A stretch of DNA of 64,000 bases from Ptychodera flava (taxonomy: Eukaryota > Hemichordata > Enteropneusta > Ptychoderidae): contig NC_091933.1 in NCBI RefSeq assembly GCF_041260155.1, positions 30,807,933-30,871,932 on the forward strand, given 5' to 3'. Both the position numbers and the translations under genes were made by a program. How positions within the stretch are numbered: the stretch's first letter is position 1; every line of letters starts with the position of its first letter. This document shows positions 12,873 to 27,435 of this stretch, piece after piece. Below the pieces are notes generated by a model. The model searched no databases, had not been told where the DNA came from, and saw nothing but the letters and a program-made list of their open reading frames with translations.

Positions 12873-13078
12873 TTTTGAAAGCAGAAAAGGATATTGTGAT
12901 TGACATTAAGAACAAAAAAGTTAAAAATTATCCAAAGTTACTGTATAGTAGTTCTTTATAGCCCAATATACTGATTGTGTGTTGTGTGGCACTTATTTTA
13001 TTGAAAGTTATAATCAACATGTTACATTTGTGAAAAATGAATTTACTTAGTAACTTTTATTTTGCCGCTTTCCAACAG

Positions 13079-16000
13079 AAGATATTGAAAGGGGATAATT
13101 TAAACATGGTGGACTTCATAGAGTGGTCAGACTTGGGGCTGAAACGCCTGTTCAACCCAAACAACAGCGAATTCTTGCCAATTGAAGAGCAACTCAAGCT
13201 GTACAAGCAGCGTGACCTGAGCAAAACAAAGTACTACAAGACCGTAATCAAGATATGGGGGAACAGCAAGCCGAGGAAGAGACTCATAGTGGCGCCGAAG
13301 ATGGAGAGGGTGGAAGGCGTGGACATCCAAGTGAAATCACCTCCAGTAAGATTGCAGCCAATCGAAGGCCAGAAGGGAAGGGAGTGGTCCAAGGAAGATT
13401 GGGTGCTATCTGAGGCAGAGAAGCTGAAGTTGCACGATGAAGAGCTGGCTGAGAAGAGGGAAACATTTAAAACGTGGTACGATGAACAGAGACAGTTGAG
13501 GGAGAGTTTAGATAGTCTTGGAGTCAGTGAGAGCTGGTTAGCAAGGAAATCAGACAGAACACCTCTTGAAGAGAAGCTATACAGAAAAATGGTGGAGGAG
13601 AGATTGCCAAAAACTGAAACTGTCCAGGTAAGATTGTAATAGGATGCCATACATGTATTCAGAGTTCTATCATACCAGTGTATTGATGGCACAAATACTG
13701 CGATCTGATTGGTTGAGACATGAAGATAACTGTGCTGAATTAGCAATATAGCACGGTTGATGTAGGCACAAGTTCTCAGCTTGAGAACAATTCCATTTTT
13801 GACGTTTCACACCAGAATTTCAATTTAATATAATGGTAGATGATGTAATAGCAATAAACCACCTCAGCAATGGGTATACAAATGAATTTTAACCAGCTCA
13901 TTCCATATAATATTCTCTCACTATCACTTGTGCACATATGTTATGAACTGTTCAAAATCTTGCGGTATATTGTCATTGCATGTGGTTTATTGCTTCATTC
14001 GTATGTTAGAGGCGTATGTTTCTAATCCATTCTTAAACACATAATCATGGCTGTGATGATCCTATCATCAAAACATGTACTATGTGTATGCTGGGCATTC
14101 CAAACACATGCTATGATTGATGCAGATATCAGCTTCACTCAGATACTCATTACAATGTAAATTCAATGAAAGTCTGAGAGTTGTACAATGAGTATTTTGT
14201 CCGAGCATCGCCGGGTAAAATCTGTTCTCCAGTGAATGTGACGCATTTATTGCAAAGAGTTTGTGTTGTCGATGAGTATTTTGATTCGCGAGCATATGCA
14301 ATAATGCCACATCATCAGAAAAACATGTCATTGTGATTAATCAAATTTACGCTACCAATTGTGAATCATGCTTTGTAACATTCAGGCGGATGATGGCATG
14401 TAGATGAATCTGAAGAGTGGGATGAGAGAAGGGGAAATAAGCAAATAAGTAAAGCTCAGAATGTAAATATGAAATAAATTGATAACTCATTGGAATGACC
14501 ATATGGTCTGGTATAGTTGAACTTGACCTTTCACCTGATGATAGCCTGACTTCATGCTTGTACGGGACAACGCTAGACGGCTTCCGATACAGTTTCAAAA
14601 AATGTCCTGTCACTATCATTACCACTCTGGACAATATTGTCTAGTGTCTGCCCAAAGAATGTGTCATGTAACAGAGTTCAAGATTACTGTACGCCCTTGC
14701 CTCTCTTCATTTCAGTAGTTGGATATGTATCTGGAGAATGTTTGGCTAATGTGCAGCATTTTGGAAGCCTTCAGCCAATTGCAGTGGTTTTGCTAAGGTT
14801 GGGGAATATTGGTAAATGATTCAGGAACCCCAGTAAATCACTGCTGTTCCCTTATCTGATTGCATATACCAAGGGGAACCCTGGTAAAATGATTGGGGAA
14901 CCCTGGTAACATTTACATGTTTTCGCCTTTAGCAAAGACACTGAATTGGCTAGCTAAACTGATCGCTCTCATTATTTCCAAACAGCCAATCAGGTAGAGG
15001 ATATCGCTAGCTTCAGACTCCATAAGTGGCTGTAAATAATGACAATCTACCAATGAGATATGACCTTCCAAGCCGCTGCACATGGCAAGGGCTAGCTGTG
15101 GAAACGCAGCTATCTTTGGTGGGGTAGCATGTGTCTGTGCGGGGTTATCAAAAGGTCAACCCTGCCACGGACAGATGTGGGCTGCCTCGTAGCGAAAATG
15201 GGTCAATTACGACGACCCAACCTGGGTCGGGACTTTGAATGACAAAATAAATCAAAGTGAGCGTAATTCAATAAAATGACCTATACCTCCTGATCATTGC
15301 TCATTCCTTATATCCTTTTCTTAACAAAATCTCTGGTTCCTTTACATATTTCGGCTGATTTACCAAGCAGTACTCAAGATTTCACTCTGGCACCAGACTC
15401 TGACTTCCATTGATATGCTAATAAGAAGGTCATGCGTTTGGACGTGAATAGAGACATTATTAGCGGCTCAGAATGCAACACTGGCAAAATTTGTCCACAT
15501 TTCAAGCTAGCTGTGTCCAATGTCGCATGCGTGCAGCTACATTTAGTAACAAACCTGTAACAGCGACCAGCGCCGCAATTCATTTATTTTTGTCTTTCCT
15601 TTTACCACATCATATTTTTTCCTGTTTGTAGCAGAGTAGATTAGAAGACAAAAGTCGTGAGGACGCAGCATTTTTATCCAGGTTAACGTCGCGAAGTGGC
15701 AGAAGTACCATGAGTATCAGACATGTAAATGCTGAACTCTATTCAATTGAGTAAAAATGCATCGTGTGTGCTGTGAAATGAACTTCTTGCTCACTCTGAT
15801 CTTTCATGCGTGCTATTCTGTAATTAATCGATAAATTTGCCTGGTTTTTGCTGGTGCAACCTGCAATGCAAATACGTACAGTGATTCATGCTTAGAAAAG
15901 TGCCCCATATCTAGAAAATAATCATTTTTGATCAAAAGAATAAATATGACTTTATTATAATGAAAAAGTATATTTATATATGTCTATCAAACGTTTCGGT

Positions 16001-19000
16001 TCTGTTATCAAGAGAAACTATAGTACATCTATGTGTAGATACTCATAAAATTTATTGTGAATGTAATATACTATGAATTATGCATAATAATTGTACATGG
16101 AATATTTTAATGTAATCTTTATATGTTGTGAGTTTTATGCAGTGTTATCCGTCCTGATAATTGTAGATTTGCCTAAATGTACTTGTTGTACTGTCGTATG
16201 GTATAAGTACCTGTAAATATAGTTTGTGAATGGGAAAATAGAATTAAATGTGTTCCATTTTGGCTACCTACTCAATTGATTAGCTTTGTATAGGACTAAA
16301 GTAAAATACCCTGTTAAAAGATAATGGTTTAGAATACAATCATTTGCTCAATGCTGTACTCGAAAATCTTACTGCTAAGATTGCATAATCGTGTTTTAAA
16401 GTGGCACTGTCTATTTTTTAACATTTTTTGAAAACTGTTATTTTAATACCAATTGTCAATATTTAAGTGTACTCACATTTTGGGAAATTGGAAGTTTCTT
16501 GACACAACTCTTGGAATACAATATTTCAGAACTGTTTCAAATTTTGAGCATATATAATCATAGGATGTGTTATCATTATGATTAATATTATTCTGGATAG
16601 TCCACAAGAAAGACCTACACTGTGTTACACTCAACTGGGTTGCAGTGGGTACTCACCAGTGTTTGAACACATCTTGCGTCCCTAGCTTTGATTACAAGAG
16701 TCTTGAGAAAAACTTTCAATCTTTCAAACTTACAGTTCACAGGGTCATCAAATCACAAACTTCTCCAAAAATCTTATATGTTTTCTGTGGACTTTATATG
16801 CAACTGTTCATAATAAGAAAGACGAATATATCCATTTGGTAATTACCCTTTGAGTGCAAAAGTCAATTTTTGTCTCGTGTATAAAATGTAACCCAGACTA
16901 TTTTTTTCAGATTTTTTCCAAAATGTATTATCAAAAACTGTAGCCAATGAAAACTGATATTCATGCAGTCAAAAATTGTCAAAAAAAATGATAAAAAAAT
17001 TCATAAAAATTGGTAAAATTTTGCAATAAAATTTTGGTTGGAAAATTTAGAACACTTAAAACAACAATTTTAAAAGATGTTACAAAAAGACAATGCCACT
17101 TTCATTTCAAGTGTGGTTTGGACCGCTGTAAACGATAAATTGATGCCATAGTTGCCGATCAATGACGCCCTCTCTCTCTCTGTTTCTCTGTTCTTGTTCA
17201 ATGATTGTATGCACACACACAGTGAATATGAGGATATTTTACCTATCTTGTCCATCAGATCTTTGTGAATTCAAAGCACTGCTCTCACCAAGCCATGCAC
17301 ATTTTGTGTGATATGTGATCATTCAGTGAAGATGTGGTGTTTTCTTGTACAAATACTGGAGAGAGAGAGAGCCTCACAAATCAACTTCAACAGACAGTAT
17401 ATGAAATTTTACAAAAAACTGGCTTTGTAAAACTGCTTCTGCATATAATGTGTGTGTACATATAGCATGTCTTAAATGATTGTAAACTATTATCAAATAT
17501 TCCACTCTGCTTTTTTTTTAATTTTGATTATCTGTTCTCCATTATCAGGTTGAGAAGTCGCGGTCACCAACGCCTGTACGAGTTGATTCCCCCGTCATTT
17601 TGACACCTCCCCCGGAGGCACTTGCGATTATTGTAAAACACCTCAACAACAAAAGGATGAGACTGATCGATCTCTTCACCAGAGCTGATAAAGATAAGAA
17701 CTGGATGATCACCAAGGAAGAATTTCAAAACTGCATCAAAGATGTAAGTCAATTAGCATTTTCTTGTCATGCAAACCTAGATCGATTAAAGGAATTGACG
17801 GCAAAAGTTATGTCTGTAATATATTCGTAATACACATATAGTGTAGTTGTTTTCAATTTTGCTCGTAATGGCTGTGTCTTTTTGCAACATTTTACAAAAC
17901 TGTTACAAAATACTACCACAGGTCAGTATGGTATTTGGCCACGTAATTGTATGCAGACTTGGTGAATTGGATATGGCATACATGAATTTTGAATGCCTGG
18001 TGAAGTTACTGCACATCAGTCGTATATCAATTGCACTCTTTCGATTTCGGACATGTTCCCAAAATAGCGAGCGTAAGTCATGGCCAAGGGCAGGCCTTGG
18101 GTTGTGCATCTTGCATGTTAACTTTACAGTTGGTTGTTCTACTCCCCAAAGCATGTTGAGATACACAGTATTCAGCTTGTCAACTCAGCCTGTACACGTA
18201 CAGGCTGCATTGATATTATTGACAAGTGAATTCTGGTCCAGTCCAAAATTCAAGCAAACAATAACAGTGCATCGTTAAATGCATAGTCGTTAAATGCATC
18301 GTTAAAAGCTTTGCTTCCCATAATGTACTGGGCTTTGCCTCGTACATTTGGTTCTGCAAAGTAATTATGGTACAGGAGGGGTACACTATTGCACAAATAG
18401 AATTTACCAAGAATATTCTCGCTATTGCTATTTACTGATTTAGCAATATACCGGTATTTCATTTGCATTTCTCTTATTTGTTCATACTCACCAGATATCT
18501 CATAGTGTAATGTATTGATACCTGATTGTACGAACAATTATTTTGTCGTTTCCTTTCTTTTACATTATACCGTACAATACATTCAAATACATTACCTGGT
18601 GAAGTAGATTCAAATTGAGATCACGGATAACTCGTGGATCAAGTTGATCCTTTTGATTGAACATTTGAAGTTGTCCATCTCACAAAACACAAAGTCCAAA
18701 GACAGTGAGAATGACTTTGACATTGTTCACTGCAATTGCATCCAGGGTATACACGTAGCTGATAACTCCAGCTTTTCAATTCCACAGGCTAAAATTCCCC
18801 TGGCTGACGATTTACTTGAGGAATTAGTTCATTCCCTGGATCACGACATGAATGATCAGCTGGATTACAGGGAATTGGCACGCGGCATCAAGGAATATCA
18901 GCGGGAAGAACGGAGATACCGGAAAGCTAGAATGAGAGGTGAAGGAATGAGTCCAACATTCTAGTTCGTGCATGAACATTAATTTGTGGAATTTTATGTA

Positions 19001-19281
19001 ACAGCGGATTGAAAACATTTTTCCATTTGATAATATATTTTCAAAATTGGATTAAGTCTGAAATTTCAAGCATTCATTCTAAATGCCCCATGGTTCATTT
19101 ATTTATGCCTTTCCTGTACATAACTGCACTGCTCAAAGTTCTGTGTATTACCAATGATTATCAAGTGTATAGTCAAACTTGTGTTAATATTCAGTTGCAC
19201 TTTTACAGTGTAAAATTTTCACAAGCGTTTTTTTTGTCAAATGAAGATAAAACTTCAAACTTGCCAACATGTCTGAATGTC

Positions 19282-19312
<31 letters not shown>

Positions 19313-22101
19313 GTTTTTTCGTCCCATGAATTCATCCGTTGTGTGATGATTCCAAAATTTTTTTTGAGCCTCAGAAAGTATCTTTATATTTCCTGTCATT
19401 TTATGTAAACTTATGCTTGTGGGCAATATGTCCTTTTGCTGAAGATACCAATGTTTAGCCCTTGACCATATGTAAAAAATCATATTTTGTTAAAAATTGA
19501 CAATAAAAATGTAAGTTTGATAATCATGTGGTAGGAAAAAGAAGCATGTGAGCAGTTGACCATGATCTTCGATAGTGTTGAAAAGAGTGATTTCGTTAAT
19601 ACCGGAATTAAAGAATTGTGATTTGTTTATTTCACAGTCAAGAGTGAAACAAACTCCTCCAAATCAAAGGATTTGGACAAACAAGGAAGTTCACGGAGTT
19701 CTCCGCATACCAAATCTAGGAGTTCCCCCTCAAGACCTTCCTCCAAGGCGACTGACAAGCGCGTCAAGTCGGCGGCATCCGAACACTCTCATATCAGCTT
19801 TGCTGTGTCTGAGGTCTCCACTGTATCGCTGGAAGTTCCAAAAGTTGACATCACGGAGCAGGTTCACATAGCCCCGGATACAATGATAATGAAACGCAAA
19901 AAGGAAAAAGTCTTCAATAAACAGGTCAGTGTGGTCTATTTATACTCTTCATAACATGAAAGTATAGAAATAAGATGCAGGTGCATTGCAAAAGCAGATA
20001 TAAAATTGCACACCATGAACAAAACTTTTAGATCAAAGACATTTCTACATCTGATCTGGTCAAATGCCAAAATATACAATATGAAAATATACATGTATGA
20101 TGGTAGATTTGCATAACATTAATTCTACTGGCTTTACTCACACAATAACTGGGAAATCCTAGGGCTTTTTTAACTTGAAAACTCTAAATGAATGATTCTT
20201 TTGCTTTTCACCCAGGCACAGATGACAAGTGCCGGCAAGAAGAGGTCTAAATCGGGCAACAAAGGCAAAGTGAAGACAGGCAACAGAGCCGTGGACAACC
20301 ACGCATTGGCCAGCACTTTGTCCGGTGAAACGGCCGAAGGGATCGATAGGTACAGAGAGGCGAGACTCAAGGAGTACCACAAATTACTGCAGATGTGTGA
20401 AGAGAGAAGCATACCCTTGACACAACAGCTGCTAGAGAGAGGTATGTACATATCAAAGTTATGTACTTCAGTGCTCATGTAGTAGAGAGAGCAACCTCAC
20501 AATACGACCATTTTATTTATTTATTACAAATACTTGATATGAAAAGATAAATGTTAGTGATTCAGTGAGGGAATCTCTTCTGATAATCTCTCTTACAACA
20601 GAAGTATTCAAGGATTTGTTGCCTGAGCCACTGTTACGTGAGCAAAATTCTACATGATCCCAATCATACAAGGGAGAGGATGTAACAGCGCCCTCAAGTG
20701 ACATCTTTTTGGGTGGAAGACCAGATGTGTAGCACAAAGATTACACTCAGTATGCTCCCTTTGAATCTATATAGCATAGCTGTAGTCTTTTAAAAATCCT
20801 TGAGAAGTCAAAAAAACAAGCATTTTTCACTTCCTATCAAAATGCAAGAATTACTTTACAAGTGTTAATTGACTTTAATTCCATTAGATTCCAGAGTTGC
20901 TAACAGAAATAAAAAGTGACATTTAGATTTTCTTTCTTCGTGGTGCACCTTTTGTTGACGTGAAATTTACGAAACTGAAATGGTCATAAAAGTCGACTGA
21001 CAAATTTCAACTTTCTCACTATTTCTCAGCTCTACTTTCACCCGGAGACAAGAACATATCCAGGATCGGAAAGAAGATAACACAGCCTGGGTCATCAGTG
21101 TTGGTGTCATCGCACTTTGCTGACCCTCCGGCAAGGCCAAGGACACCCATCGAAGTCAAGCATGCAGACAAAGTGCATCGCAGCAGGACCGGCGAACTGC
21201 TGATGGAAGCCAAACACACCTACCCTCAGAGAAGGTACATAGAGCCACAGAAGTCAGTCATGAATTTGTCCACCGGTAAAGCTTTTGTCGCTCCGAAAAT
21301 TGACTCCTGGCTGACATTTGAAGAGTACGATGAACTAACAAGGTATGTACGACTGAAAATTCCTAAATTTCAGAATAGATTGTATTGGGATATTTACAAT
21401 GTCATTCAAAATGTACCTTTGTCAATTCAGTGAGTCAGAACCTGTATAGCATTTCCCATACACAATTACAGTGTCATAAAGCACATGGATTAATTTAAAC
21501 TTTTCTATGCTACGAATGAAAGAGCTGCGTAGTTTAGATGTGTAAAGCAAACTTCAGCATTGTATCTTGATAATGCAAGCAGGTACTACACACAAGCTCA
21601 CAATCTTATGTAACTTACCTTTTCACCACCATGGTCTGGCCCAAACCAATGGGTATCAATTTATAACAGTGGACCAGTTTACAGGAAATGGGGTGAAGTG
21701 CGTGTAGTGGTGTAATATTTGCAGAATTTTTGTGATAATGTAGAGATCTTTCAGTGGAAAAGTGAACTTCAAAACTAAACACTTCATCAACTATTACCAC
21801 TACTAATTTACTCTGTCATTTTGTCCCCCTCATCAGGCATCTACAGAAGAGGTATGTAGTCCTGGATGGCAAAGCTGACAAGCAGTCAGTCCGGGCCGGA
21901 CACATGCTGAACAAAATCCGTCTCTGTATGGATGACATGGACAGCGCCGTGGGCGTGGCGACAGTGTACCAAAGTACGCATCAAAAGAAACCGTCCAACC
22001 TGGGTTATAACAACAATCTACGGACATGGCCGACAGACTCTGGCTACATCCAGTTCGCAGATATTACACAGCAAAAGAGATACACAATCGATCCAAAATG
22101 A
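13079..22101 (+). CDS. efcab12: EF-hand calcium-binding protein, EFCAB12-like
   Basis: Seven exons: 13079-13627, 17549-17743, 18788-18938, 19638-19924, 20216-20441, 21030-21342 and 21837-22101 (TGA). Junctions are AG/GT with matching phases and encode about 661 residues. Exon 1 is charged and helical with WGNSKPRKRLIVAPKM. The end of exon 2 has an EF-hand loop DKDKNWMITKEE with acidic or Asn ligands at 1, 3, 5 and 12. Exon 3 carries a second loop DHDMNDQLDYRE, so two canonical Ca-binding loops sit mid-protein. A Ser/Lys/Pro-rich low-complexity region follows, then a conserved-looking C-terminus (GIDRYREARLKEYHKLLQMC, WLTFEEYDELTRHLQKRYV). The order of domains and the RLIVAPKM-type motif recall EFCAB12, a little-studied vertebrate protein. 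The name is from memory and less sure than the gene model. The N-terminus is unresolved; the possible exons at 11595-12054 may supply it. The 3.9-kb first intron shows no other gene. Confidence 0.85.
18151..18270 (+). mobile_element. MITE, copy 2 (lacks its right arm)
   Basis: GCATGTTGAGATACACAGTA..TTCAGCTTGTCAACTCAGCC matches the left part of the element at 12700 over about 110 bases with substitutions. Similarity fades where copy 1 goes on to its right inverted repeat. It lies in the EF-hand gene intron between 17744 and 18787. A few CGTTAAATGCAT repeats follow at about 18270-18308. Confidence 0.65.
19286..19312. repeat. (GA)n microsatellite
   Basis: Short perfect GA run in an intron of the EF-hand gene. 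Confidence 0.9.
21614..21703 (-). mobile_element. Small MITE, same family as 42039-42134
   Basis: On the minus strand this reads CACTTCACCCCATTTCCTGT..GGTTTGGGCC..CATGGTGGTGAAAAGGTAA. It matches the plus-strand element at 42039-42134 nearly end to end. It has short TTCACC/GGTGAA inverted termini and lies in the last EF-hand gene intron. Confidence 0.65.
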
Positions 22102-23027
22102 GACGAAACTGAAATTTATTTATTGATTTAGAGAAATATGTATATTTCATACCGATACTTACATAATGTTGGGAGGTTGCATTCTGAAACGTGTGCTATG
22201 GCTAACTTTTTGATTCACAAACCAAGATATTTATCATACATTTTCTTGAATAGAAAAGTATTTTTGTACGTAGAATCATGATGTGGTTTACTTCTGTGCA
22301 ATCATTCATTTCCGTCCTTCAACTTGTGTTGCTGCCAAAATATATATGATATCAAACAATGCACAAGGTGAATACAAACATGTACATGTATTCTGATATA
22401 AACTTACCACACAGCATTATGAGCCTTTTCCTTTATGCTCTGTCAATATTCTGGACTTCATATACGACTGGTTTTTATTTCACAGATGTGTTGTTCAGTT
22501 TGCAGGCTTCCAGATCTCACTACATGCTGTGTACTCTATGCATTATTTGGGACTTAAAAATGAGTCACATGAATGTCTCCGGTTTCGTTTCTGTCTTCCG
22601 CGTTTCATTCTAATCTCTGTCACTTTAGGAGATTTATAGACATGAACTCACTCTTGTCTGTTCGGTGCAAAAACTTCAATCTTAAACATGGCTAAAAAAA
22701 TGACAAATTTTATTGATGGAACAGCTGTAGACTTTTGATCTGCTACGGCATGGGCAAAACAGGTTAGTGGACTCAAAACTTCTACAAGATTTCTTACCAT
22801 AATGTAATGACCGCTTGCTTTCCATAGTAGGATTGCCAAATGATTTCTTTGGAATACTGTGATGTTTACTCAGCATACTTTTGTGGTTCATCAAAGGACT
22901 AAATGGCTATCAAATACATCCTGCCAAATATCCAAGTATTTACTCGCCATTTACAGAACCTAGCATATCTCATATATCTTTGAAGTAGGTTTGTTCATAT
23001 CAACTTCTCTGCTTTAATGATTGAGGT

Positions 23028-23106
23028 GTACATAATTTCACAGGACGTGTACATAATTTCACAGGACGTGTACTAATTTCACTAGATGTGTACATAGTTT
23101 CACAAT
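23028..23106. repeat. Tandem repeat, about 21-bp unit
   Basis: About four diverged copies of GTGTACATAATTTCACAGGA lie head to tail. There is no coding meaning. Confidence 0.85.
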
Positions 23107-25493
23107 TATCTTTGATATTTCTTGCATTATCATAAACTACCCATTTCAAACACGGCTATAAACCCTCACATGACAAAGTATATTTCAGTTATGTAAACGA
23201 TACCATCACAATTATTTGTGCAATGGATCAAATAGATGCTTCCAAAGTGTACTAGCCACATTCTGTGCTTTTGTGGCTCTTGCCAAGCAAAGCTATATAG
23301 CTAGATGAAAACTTGCACACATGCAAATGTGAACACTTGGGATTTTGACAAAGGGTCATTAAAAGCATAAGTTATGATCAAGGCTTGAAATTTTGATGTT
23401 ATTAATAAATTTGTATGTACGAAAATTTATGTCATCATAGCATACTTACATAAATACCTCACTGCAAAGGAATTCTAAATGTTCAGAATCTATGCCAAAT
23501 TTTGGCTGTTGCAGTATAGCATGCAGTGTGTATGACAATGCGTGTTGGCAGTGTTACCTTTGGACTGCCCGTATGCGTTCAGTGGCTTTCTTTTCCCATC
23601 ACCACAGAGCTGAAAGGAAATCACTGTTGAACTTATTCAGTGATTTTTCAATTATTGTAGAGCGGAAAAGCAGATCAACCCTGATAAAATACCGATCTGC
23701 GCTTATTAATAATGTTCATATGTTATCATTGTAATATACTTTTTCTCTGTAGATACCTTATTTTAGCTTGTGGTTTCGAGTCAAATTATTCTGCTTCAAA
23801 GTGTGAAGCGCCCTCTATAGTATTGCTGTCTTTTTACCAGTCTGAACTATTCTGTGCTCCGTTTTGATACTAGTATTCGAAAAATATACACACCTACCAT
23901 AGCTTCTTTCTATACACCAACTCACGAATAACATGTCACCACTCAGCGTCGACCTTGTGCAGATCCAATAGGGGAGCCTGGAATGGTAAGTGAGCCAAAC
24001 CACTCTAAGAGTAGCACCTTGTGAGTGCACATAACTCATTTGCGCCCTCTCAACAACAGAGCTGAGCGAAAGAGGCCACTGTACGAGTTGGTGATGACAG
24101 CAAATACTTTCGATTTTTTTCCCATTGGCTATCATCAGGTCTCGATTACCATTGCGATTGGGGTACAAGATCGGCGCATTGTCATTTGTCAGTCAAACGT
24201 TTTTTCCTTCTTTTTCAACCAGTTTCCCTTTTTTTAATAGAAAGGCAAAATAGTACAACGACTAGAAACTTAAAACATACATTTCGGAAGTGTCTACATC
24301 GCAGTCAGTTTGTAGAATTTTTCTACCCATACAGTGTAAGTCGGACGTATAATACCAGAAAACTCGACTGCCTTATTAATGAAAGTCACAGCAGATCGAG
24401 GAATTATTCCACTTTCAATCACAGTTGCTAAATTTGTCCAATGCCACACATATGTTTCCAAAATATAGTAGTTGTCCGCAAATATATGAAGATATTGACC
24501 CTTGATAAGTCTCTGATTGATAGGTACTCTTGAACAGGAGAGACAGGCAGAACATTAAGGTAGGAGTATTCAAGCAAAGTTTGTTTTCAGCGAAATCCAC
24601 ACAATTTTAAGAAATGTTGTTAACGTTGCGTCTGCAATTGACAAAAAAAACATGCCTGGGCCTTTTGTCGAGCAATTCTAATAAATTTGTTCATCTAAAA
24701 TATTACAAATTTCGATAACGTGACATGAAGCCATCTCAGTGAATCACGGGTTTTGCCAATAGAATCGTTCGTCTTGCTTGAAACTTTGGATCTCTTCCTC
24801 CTGAATCGCAAGGGTGTTAATTAAACAATGAGGAAATGCCATATAATTAGCATATTTTATTCCAAAAATAATAAGAATTGCTTCAATCAATCCCACATGC
24901 ATAAAGTTCCAATCATCCTTTCCATCAAAGACGTATGAAGTGTACTTGATAATTATTCAGACTCGGGGAGTGCCTTTCATTTTGAATTGACCCCTACCAC
25001 AGAGTAATATCATAGATGTTTATGTTACTCTGTGCCCCTACGCATTGAAACTAAAGGTCAACAATCCCTTTATGAAATTATACGTTGAGACAGTGGAGCA
25101 AAGTGATGGTGTGTACATGAATTTTAGTTCGAATAAACTAAGTGAAAACCTATACTCTTAACATGAAAGAAAAATGTAAACAGACGTTTTTGTGCTTAAA
25201 GTGGAATAAAATTGTAATCTGCAAAGCTCACATCACAAGGCACTCGGGATACAGTATTTTGCTTTTTGTAGTATTATGTGATGCAAATAAGAAGAGACTG
25301 TAAAATAAAATCAAGTTAATAAGCCCGGTACAGCCAGATTCTACAGTAGTGTTAGATGGCAGAGATGGCGGACGGTACAATATGCAATAGTTTCCTTGTG
25401 GCTTCCACTTTGGATCTACTGTAATGGCTTATTAGTTTCGAAAAGTTAAATGCTCTTCCGTATTAAAGTTACAGATTGTTATGGTGAGTATTT

Positions 25494-25537
25494 TGATGAT
25501 GATGATGATGATGATGATCATAATGATGATGATGATA
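25494..25537. repeat. (GAT)n trinucleotide repeat
   Basis: Interrupted GAT/ATG run giving a spurious poly-Asp frame. Confidence 0.9.
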
Positions 25538-27435
25538 ACGATTATGTACGACCAACCTTGGGTTCAAAGGTCAGGGACTTGATCCCCGGGATCAAGTTTG
25601 TTCTAGTCTTTAAGAGGATTATGGAGTGTCAGAGTCTTTTGTTTTCCATTGAATTCTAACCTAGTAAATAAATTTCCTTGCAAGAAAATCTGACGCCAAC
25701 ACAGGCCTTTAATGATTTGTATATTTTATGAGAACGGAAAACAGGTTTTTAATGCAAATAACAACTTCCATAAGGAAAAACATGTCTCTATTTTGTTTAG
25801 ATTTTGCAACAGACCAGATGATGCACAACTAAACATTCCCTTATTTTATTTATAACAATATTCACAACGAAAGTGGCAAGATTTAATACTAAAAATGCAT
25901 TTACACTGGCTCAGCTGCTTGAAAAAAATCTACTTATTCAAATCAGTATATCATAAATTATTGCTTTCAATTTTCTCGTATAAAAACAAATTATTAAATT
26001 TTTGCATCCATGTATGACCTGAGATTTATGTAAAATACAATGAAGGCGGTTATGTGTTGACACACTGTTGTAAATGAAGAACATAATTCATACACCTGCA
26101 ACTAAGGAAATAAATATACTGTTTAATGGCTTCACACAGAGCGTATGTTTGATAAAAGCTGGAGATTAAAAGTTCACACTCAAGAAGAAAAGTTGGTGCA
26201 CAACCCCACTGTTTCATTGTGGATTAGAGTAACCGTGTTTAATTGATGTTTTCCATCAGACATACCGGTATATGAAAATATGCAAATAACCGTCATCGAA
26301 ATCACATGGTTTTTCGGATCAAAACCACAACATTTTCTCTGAGGGGTCGACCATTTATATAATTTGGAGAGTGGCTAACAATGGAAAAAGTCTCTGGACC
26401 AAAAAATAGAAAAAGTAAGTCTTGCAACATTGCTGCTTTTGCCACAAATAGACACACCCTGTAGAAACTAAACAACTGAGCATGTGTTTTATGTCACGCT
26501 TGGTCTTATTTCATCTGAAACACGTGCCGTGTGAGAAAGAAAATAAAGTATTTGAGCCTGGAAAACGTGCACAATGCCGTTCTTACCCACATATCTGAGA
26601 GTCCCATCCTCAAAGGGAAGTCCTAACCGATGATGATTTCCACCTTAACAAACTTAGCTTTATAAATCTACAGTTAAAAGAAGGTGTCTTTCATACACGG
26701 TGTGCAAAACATTTATAACGTGTTCTTAAAAAGTCAAAGGAACAAAACACCTTTATTTTGTATAAGTTTGGCAGGCAAACCTGTCAGAAGTTTGGAGTGC
26801 ACTGACAGTGTCGACAAGAACAAATGGCAACACGTATAATATAACATACAGAAGTAAAAATCATGATCAACTGAAAAGTACATCAGCAAAAATCACTGCC
26901 AATTTCGACTCACATCAGTTTTTGATGACTGGAGGTCAATATCTCATGCATGGGACACAATCTTAACCGATAGGATCAAGTTCCTCTCAGAATTTTTTTT
27001 CAGTCGTTACATGTAAGTCATTTTTTACAACTTATCTGCTTTAAGATCTCAACTTGAAGAAAGATGTAATTGAATATCGTAAATAATTGCCAATGCTAAA
27101 AACTACTATCATTCATTCTTATTTCTTTCCTCGTAAAGTCTTGTTTACGGTATATTGAACAAAAAAATCAAAGTATGTCTGGCAAAATTTTTGCAGACCT
27201 TTGGGTATACAGGAGTAAATGGGTACTCTGTAACACAAAATGTTGTTCGAAAACAGATGATCGCCCTCTATGAAAAACATGAAGATAGCCTCATAACAAA
27301 ACTATGCTTTAATGAAATTATCGATGAAAACACTGCAAGCATCGATGTCGTCGATGTAGTTGCTTTGTCAGCGAACTTAAATTATATTCTTTGATAAAAA
27401 CATTACATCTCGATTTTTTTAAGTATTTAAAGGGA

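Larger units (their letters stand above)
22102..27435. other. Gene-poor stretch downstream of the EF-hand gene
   Basis: AT-rich and non-coding by eye. It presumably begins with the EF-hand gene 3' UTR. It holds a short tandem repeat (23028-23106), a perfect-looking hairpin around ACAGAGTAATATCATAGATG near 24998-25032, and a GAT microsatellite. The open frames of 60-120 codons at 23815-24168 and 27155-27394 show no motif and no splice context. Confidence 0.6.

Noticed and set aside
15040-15240. Short GC-richer patch with small hairpins (GGGTTATCAAAAGGTCAACC, ACCCAACCTGGGTCGGG) considered as a structured RNA
   Set aside because: Stems are short and isolated, with no match to a known RNA layout.
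23815-24168. 117-codon minus-strand frame
   Set aside because: Composition unlike a conserved protein and no recognised domain; probably chance in repeat-like DNA.
27155-27394. 79-codon plus-strand frame
   Set aside because: No ATG start in good context, no motif, no splice context.
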